Positions 59,168-64,000 of a DNA stretch of 64,000 nt are shown in pieces. Under the pieces are notes generated by a model. That model saw nothing but the letters and a program-made list of their open reading frames with translations. It was not told the origin of the DNA and did not search any database. This DNA is from Paramarasmius palmivorus (Eukaryota; Basidiomycota; Agaricomycetes; Agaricales; Marasmiaceae), in contig JAYKXP010000010.1 of the NCBI GenBank assembly GCA_037176845.1, positions 248,001-312,000 on the forward strand, written 5' to 3'. A program made the position numbers and the translations under genes. Numbering within the stretch: position 1 is the first letter of the stretch; each line of letters starts with the position of its first letter.

Positions 59168-60755
59168 ATGACTGACATCCTCAAAGAATTAGATAAAAGT
59201 CATGCTATAGAGCAGTGAGCTGACCTTCATTCTTTCTTTGCACCTTCTAATCAGCTCAACTCTCTAGTTATGTTCATTCTGTGATGCAGATTCTTCCGAC
59301 AAGTCTGTAAATTTCATTCTTTGCTAAGTCATGTTGCACACCTATCCTGTTTCAGGCATCCTCTTCTGGGACCATCTCATCACTCTTGGTAGGAGTTCGA
59401 GGCTGCTAACTAACACCTGCAGTCTCAAAGCTTTCACTAGACGTTGAAGTGAAATACATCTGGTTGCGTCCGAAGTCAAGAAGTAGCTTCGTGTTCCTCA
59501 CTTTCAGGTACTTTGTATTGGCAAGCAACGTATCGATCTTAGTTCTGACATTTCGCCAACTCGGAGTCAAGGTGCTTTCTACGTTCTTCCTTCATTTTGT
59601 AGTCGCTAACATGCTCAGCTTTCCAGGGGTAAAAATCCTTATACCAACACCGTTCCCGAGATCAGTTGCTGACCTTTGTGCTGTAGTTGTCAATTGTACA
59701 GTCTCTATCGCCAAGTACTTCTTATCCTATCTCAGGTCGGGGCTTGCAGTAAGTTCAAGTTGATGTCCCGCACTATCCGAAATTGAACTTACAGGTACAG
59801 CAATACTAGCCTTGCGAATATACGCCTTGTATTGCGCTTCTCGGCGGATTTTATGGCTATTTGGATTATCTGCATTGGCTACGGCAGGACTGGTTGCAGT
59901 ACGTCTGGGTCTACAAATTTAAACCGGGAACAGACGCTTACTGACTCCACCAACAGTTTGCAATGACTGGACAAGAGAAAGTACCCTACCCAATACAAAT
60001 AGAATGTCATGTTGGGCTATGGTGGCAAACGTATGTGAAACAATTTGGAGTTCAATATCGGCCATTCTCATTGTGTCTACAGTTCACTTCGTATGTTGAC
60101 GCCTCTGGCAGCAATCTCAGCCTAATTTCTTGGCTACAGGACTTGCTGGTATATGGCTAGCTCTCTTCTGCTATGATACTATGATCTTCTGGTTGACCGC
60201 GTCACGCACATACCGTTCATGGCGCGAAACCACACTCGGGGTTGTCAACCTGAATCGCCCAAGTCTCTCGTCGCTATTCTTCCAGGACGGGGCTATGTAT
60301 TTTGGGTGAGATTTACCGTTTCCACCATTGACTCTCTGATAAATGAACTACTGGTAGAATTATGGCTTTAGCGACACTTGCTAATATTTTGACCTTTTAT
60401 GTGAGTTTTGGTATGATTGTCGGTTAACGATCATGGCCTTACCTCTTATCAAGTTATGTGGCGTAAGTGCTGTTTCGATGCGCCAATACGCAGTAGCTTA
60501 ATACGTCCCGGAAAATAGCCCTTCATGCGCGGAGGTCTATCCACCTTTGCTAGTTGGTCCGTCCGCGGTGGCTGATTCTGTCCTTGTTCTGAGTTCTGAT
60601 TCCGTCTGAACAGCATTTCGGCGACTATGCTTTGTCGGCTAATGCTGAACCTACACAAGGGCGCCGACACAGGAATAGACACGCACCCAAATACCCTAGC
60701 TTTGACAACGTTGTCTGCCGCCGTGGGAGGTACATCAAGTTTAGATGACATCTGA
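59168..60755 (+). CDS. DUF6533 family multi-pass membrane protein (copy F)
   Basis: The ATG at 59,168 gives MTDILKELDKSHAIEH, then YVHSVMQILPTS, ILFWDHLITL and the signature DVEVKYIWLRPKSRSS with VFLTFRYFVLASNVSILVL. AILALRIYALYCASRRILWL, GIWLALFCYDTMIFWLTASR, SLFFQDGAMYFG, LATLANILTF and CISATMLCRLMLNLHKGADT follow, ending at 60,755. It is closest to copies A and G by its first exon and tail. Its upstream region is shared with copy G, about 4.15 kb to the right. All expected helices are present. Confidence 0.84.
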
Positions 60756-60968
60756 CAAACTCAATTCAAAATATCAGCTATGTGTATCGATAGACGCAAC
60801 AGAATAAAGAATTGCATGTAAAATACGTTTACATACATCGGCACCACTCTAGTACTGACTATCCAGGCTGAGGTATGTGGATATTGAACAATGAGCATTG
60901 CGGTCGCGTCAAGTTCGAGCATACATGCTGAATCGATATGTTAGTCATCACTATCACGTCGTTTTCCT

Positions 60969-61960
60969 TCACCTAACCATCCTCCCCACATTGACCGTGG
61001 ATCCTGAGTCCCAGTCTCCAGTAGAGCCAGCTACGATGACTGCCATGTCGTGTCCAGGCGCACCTTGAGCTCTGTGGATAAACCCGTTCCACACGATGGT
61101 AGCGAAGATGAGAGGATCGATGATCAGGATCTTAGGGAGGTATACTGTACGGAGACTTCTGTGGGTGCTTTGGGGTGCTTGGGTAACGATCCGGCTTCGG
61201 TGGGACAGTAGAGGCATCAAGGCGAACTTGAAGCTCGAGGCGCAATGGAGTTGGTGTGTGAGTCACCCAAACTTCCGACATGCGATGATCCGGAATTGTC
61301 ACTTCAGGAACGAAAAGACATCCCGAAGGCGTGGATCTTGACCAATGGCGACCCGGACGTCTAACACACCCACTTCAGCATCAAGTAAAGATGCCCAGAT
61401 CGCAGAGTGCGAGATGTAGAACGTTTGGGCATATTCCCATGGGAGTCGGATGTGATTATGCCGCGCAGTTCAGTGATGGGTTTTTCTAAGATAGGGCTGT
61501 TGAAACCGCGTTCAGTGTCAAGACATGAACGATCCACGGGCTGACGTACCTACAACTTCAGTCCCAAAACTCTCTCAGAGCTGACCCAGGATCCCTCTGG
61601 ACCTATTGTCACGTAATCCGCGTCGAAAACGTCCTCAGTGTTCCAATATACGCGCCATATCAACTCTAACACCTGCGATAGGCAAAGTAGAGGTAAGGGT
61701 TGCGTGAGCGTAGGTTAATGGATGTAGGTGACAAATGACGAAGAATAGTGATACAGGAGGTGGTTGAGCCCATAGAAATAGCAGCGAGACCAAGAAACCA
61801 CAGTGGGAGTGGAGATTGAGATGTTCCGGGATGTGGTAGTTTTCAATACTGTTTGTGCTGTGGGCCAGTCGTACATATTACGACGTGGCGCTTGAAAAGT
61901 GAAGATGCTGTTCCAGACGATAGACACAATCACTCGCGTTTAGATGCTTGGTGTTGTCGC
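60969..61960 (-). CDS. unknown, possible gene
   Basis: Several stretches on the minus strand look protein-like: IVWNSIFTFQAPRRNMYDWP, ELIWRVYWNTEDVFDADYVT, FYISHSAIWASLLDAEVGVL with VRVAIGQDPRLRDVFSFL, and ILIIDPLIFATIVWNGFIHR ending GSTVNVGRMVR at 60,969. They are in different frames and would need about four introns. No start codon or domain can be fixed, and some junctions do not join cleanly. It may be a real unknown gene with aromatic-rich, partly membrane-like segments, or a decayed one. Confidence 0.35.
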
Positions 61961-63317
61961 ACTGAGAACAAAAGGTTCAGCGTCAGTGTCAAAGGTGATA
62001 AAAAGAGCGATATGGACCGACCAAACAAGGCTGGAGCCTATAGATTGACTCTGCGCCGCCGCTAACAATCACCAACAGCTCTCAACCCATGACTTATAAT
62101 TGTATCCCGTATGTTTTCTCCTCCTATAGATCCAAAAACAGCTATACGCGAGCCTTGACCTCGATACGCGGGAAGCCTATGCAAGTCAATCTCGCGGGTA
62201 AGAGGTCGAGTACTATTGAGGTGGTAGCGTCGTTATTCAATGGGATGAGCGTCAGTTCTCAGACTGGGGAAGGTGAGCTGGGTAAATAGCGCGTTCTGTG
62301 TATGGGTTTGTGGAAGCCTCGAAGGTCGCTTGGTTGAAATCGGCTGAAGGAAGGGGCGGCTGTGAACTTTTCCAGATCAAATATATAAGCAAGTCGTCGC
62401 CGCAAGAACAGTGGGAAGGGACTCGAGGAAGGGACTCGAGGATACAATCATTGAACTGGCAAAGAGAGGCGCGGCGGAAACGTTACAGCGCTTGTAATAA
62501 TTGTAGAATAGTTACCAGCTTTTGCCCCATTGCGCCTTTGTTTATGGTAAACAAAACCCGCCCCACCAGTCGGGATCCCGACCCTTGTGCGCCTCCCGCT
62601 ATGCTTCACATTCGGACCATTCAAGACATATTGGTTTCAGTCTTGTACGAGTTGAAGGGATTCTGGCTTTTCCGGGGCTTGGTGGGCTGCAGAAAGGCGT
62701 GTCGATGGTCGTCGCAGGCGGTTGCCAGTGTGTTTTGGTGGGACCAATGACGCCATCCTTTCCGGAATTGGTAGCATGCTTGTTTGTCGTCAACAAAGGC
62801 GCAAGGACGTAAAACTTGAAAACTATTCTAGAATTATTACAAGCGCTGTAACGAGTCAATGTCTTACTACTTACTTCGGGTAGAGATTCCCACCTTCTAC
62901 CACTCACCTTATTTGCCCTTGCTCTCTGGATTTGCAGCGTTACTCCTGTCCAGATACGTATCTTTCACCATCTCATCAACCTGTTCAACGATACGTCTCC
63001 TTCGCCTTACTGCTTACAGATGGTGCCATAAGGTAGATGGATATACCAAAGTTTGATATCAAATACAGATCATGTATGTCCTGTTTACAACAAGATACTA
63101 ACCACGGAACAGGACCAATGACGATTCCTATCTTGCGATCATTTCGCAAGGCCGCGCATCCGCAACCCTCATGGAGGGATATGTGCCGAACAGAAAGACT
63201 GGTCAACACTGTTGATAGATCAATCGTTTCATTGGGCGATGTTGATGACACTCCTGGCTTTAAGTAGCCTATGAGCGGCCACAAATCCTCACATTCTTTC
63301 TCCCATTGATACTCGAG
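61961..63317. other. intergenic with a small inverted-repeat element
   Basis: A MITE-like element lies at 62,481-62,853. A short tandem duplication (GGGACTCGAGGAA twice) lies near 62,417-62,440. The part from about 63,040 is the duplicated upstream region of DUF6533 copy G. No gene is supported. Confidence 0.5.
62481..62853. mobile_element. MITE-like element with terminal inverted repeats
   Basis: The ends are inverted copies: the first 22 bp (62,481-62,502) match the last 22 bp perfectly, with TTACAGCGCTTGTAATAA as core. Similarity continues for about 75 bp, including TAGAATAGTT and TTGCGCCTTTGTT on both sides. The interior has no coding frame of note. No clear target duplication beyond a CG dinucleotide is visible. 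It is probably a non-autonomous DNA element. Confidence 0.75.
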
Positions 63318-64000
63318 ATGACTTATAGCACCTTGGAATTCGAAGAAATAGATGAAAGTCTTGTTAGAGAGCAGTGAGTCAACCTCCATTTTTCCCTGCG
63401 CCGCCTTCTAACCCACTCGAACTACGAGTTACATCCACTCTGTGGTGCAAGTTCTAGCGATCAGTCTGTAAACCTCATACTACTGGGATAAGTCGCATGG
63501 TTCTGATTACCTTCTTTTTTCAGGCATCCTCTTCTGGGACTATCTAATCACTCTCGGTAGGGACTTTGCTAAGTTACTATCCCCAGTCTGCGAGTGACCT
63601 TTCACTAGATGTCGAAGTGAAATACATCTGGCAGCATCCAAAATCGCGAAGTGGTATCATATTCCTCGCTTTTAGATATTTCGCATTGGCAAGCAACATC
63701 TCCCTCTTGTTCTTGACATTTCACCGTCTCGAAGCCAAGGTATCTTCTATATTTCTCGTTTCTTAGGGGTAAAGTGTTCAGCACTTCCGGACATCAGCCC
63801 CTGACCCGTGTGTGTAGTTGTCAAGCATACGCTCTCTATCGCCAAGTACTTTTCACGCTGTCTCAGGCTCAGGTTTGCAGTACGTTCTTTTCCGTGCTGT
63901 GGTTGCCGAGATTACAGAACACCATCCGTACAGCAATATTGACCTTGCGAATCTACGCTTTGTATTGCGCCTCTCGGAGGATCGTGTGGCTATTTGGTAT
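63318..64000 (+). CDS. DUF6533 family membrane protein, partial (copy G)
   Basis: The ATG at 63,318 gives MTYSTLEFEEIDESLVREH, then YIHSVVQVLAIS, ILFWDYLITL and the signature DVEVKYIWQHPKSRSGIIFL with FRYFALASNISLLFL. ILTLRIYALYCASRRIVWLF is the last part before the window ends. The signature differs from the other copies (QHPKSRSG), as seen partly in copy E. No break is visible in the part present. It is the tandem neighbour of copy F. Confidence 0.78.

Noticed and set aside
62411..62440. Tandem 13-14-bp duplication GGGACTCGAGGAA
   Set aside because: Two units only, no wider structure.
62298..62750. 150-codon open frame on the plus strand
   Set aside because: It runs into the MITE-like element and has no protein features.

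Overview
This window is nuclear DNA of a mushroom-forming basidiomycete (Agaricomycete). Four things point there: genes cut by many introns of about 45-60 nt; a family of DUF6533 membrane proteins that is expanded in basidiomycetes; a KDZ-class transposase with cysteine clusters; and a secreted GH10 xylanase with a fungal cellulose-binding module, typical of plant-litter or wood decayers.

Layout. 1-9.1 kb is ordinary genome: a large PLP-dependent aromatic amino acid decarboxylase with a long C-terminal extension (-), two intron-containing tRNA genes (Arg-ACG and Pro-AGG), and a CBM1-GH10 endoxylanase (-). 10.7-15.3 kb holds a DUF6533 gene, an F-box-like gene and one copy of a duplicated unknown gene.

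16,974-38,569 reads as one very large DNA transposon of about 21.6 kb. It has terminal inverted repeats of about 0.92 kb that look nearly identical, subterminal arrays built on AGTAGTG/CACTACT, a KDZ-type transposase next to the right end, and eight passenger genes: a MYND zinc-finger protein, two F-box-like proteins, a large acidic protein, a protein with viroplasmin/RNase H1-N-like repeats, two proteins with basic N-termini, and a Ser/Pro-rich coiled-coil protein. Nested inside one passenger gene is a miniature LTR retrotransposon (TRIM) of 816 bp. Its two 347-bp LTRs look identical, and each contains a complete tRNA-like sequence with pol III A and B boxes. The 4-bp target duplication and the reconnecting reading frame show that it broke an exon.

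38.6-64 kb is a gene cluster built by local duplication: six more DUF6533 genes (three complete on +, two on -, one running off the right end) plus an orphan 5' fragment of another. A cytochrome P450 remnant, an S28 serine peptidase, an aldo/keto reductase, a second intact copy of the unknown gene, a weakly supported gene and a small terminal-inverted-repeat element lie among them.

The transposase and its terminal and subterminal repeats form a plausible mobility unit carrying the passengers. The DUF6533 genes, S28 peptidase, xylanase and reductase belong to the host chromosome. Exon boundaries were read by eye from GT-AG signals, frame continuity and comparison among paralogs in the window, so single junctions may be wrong.
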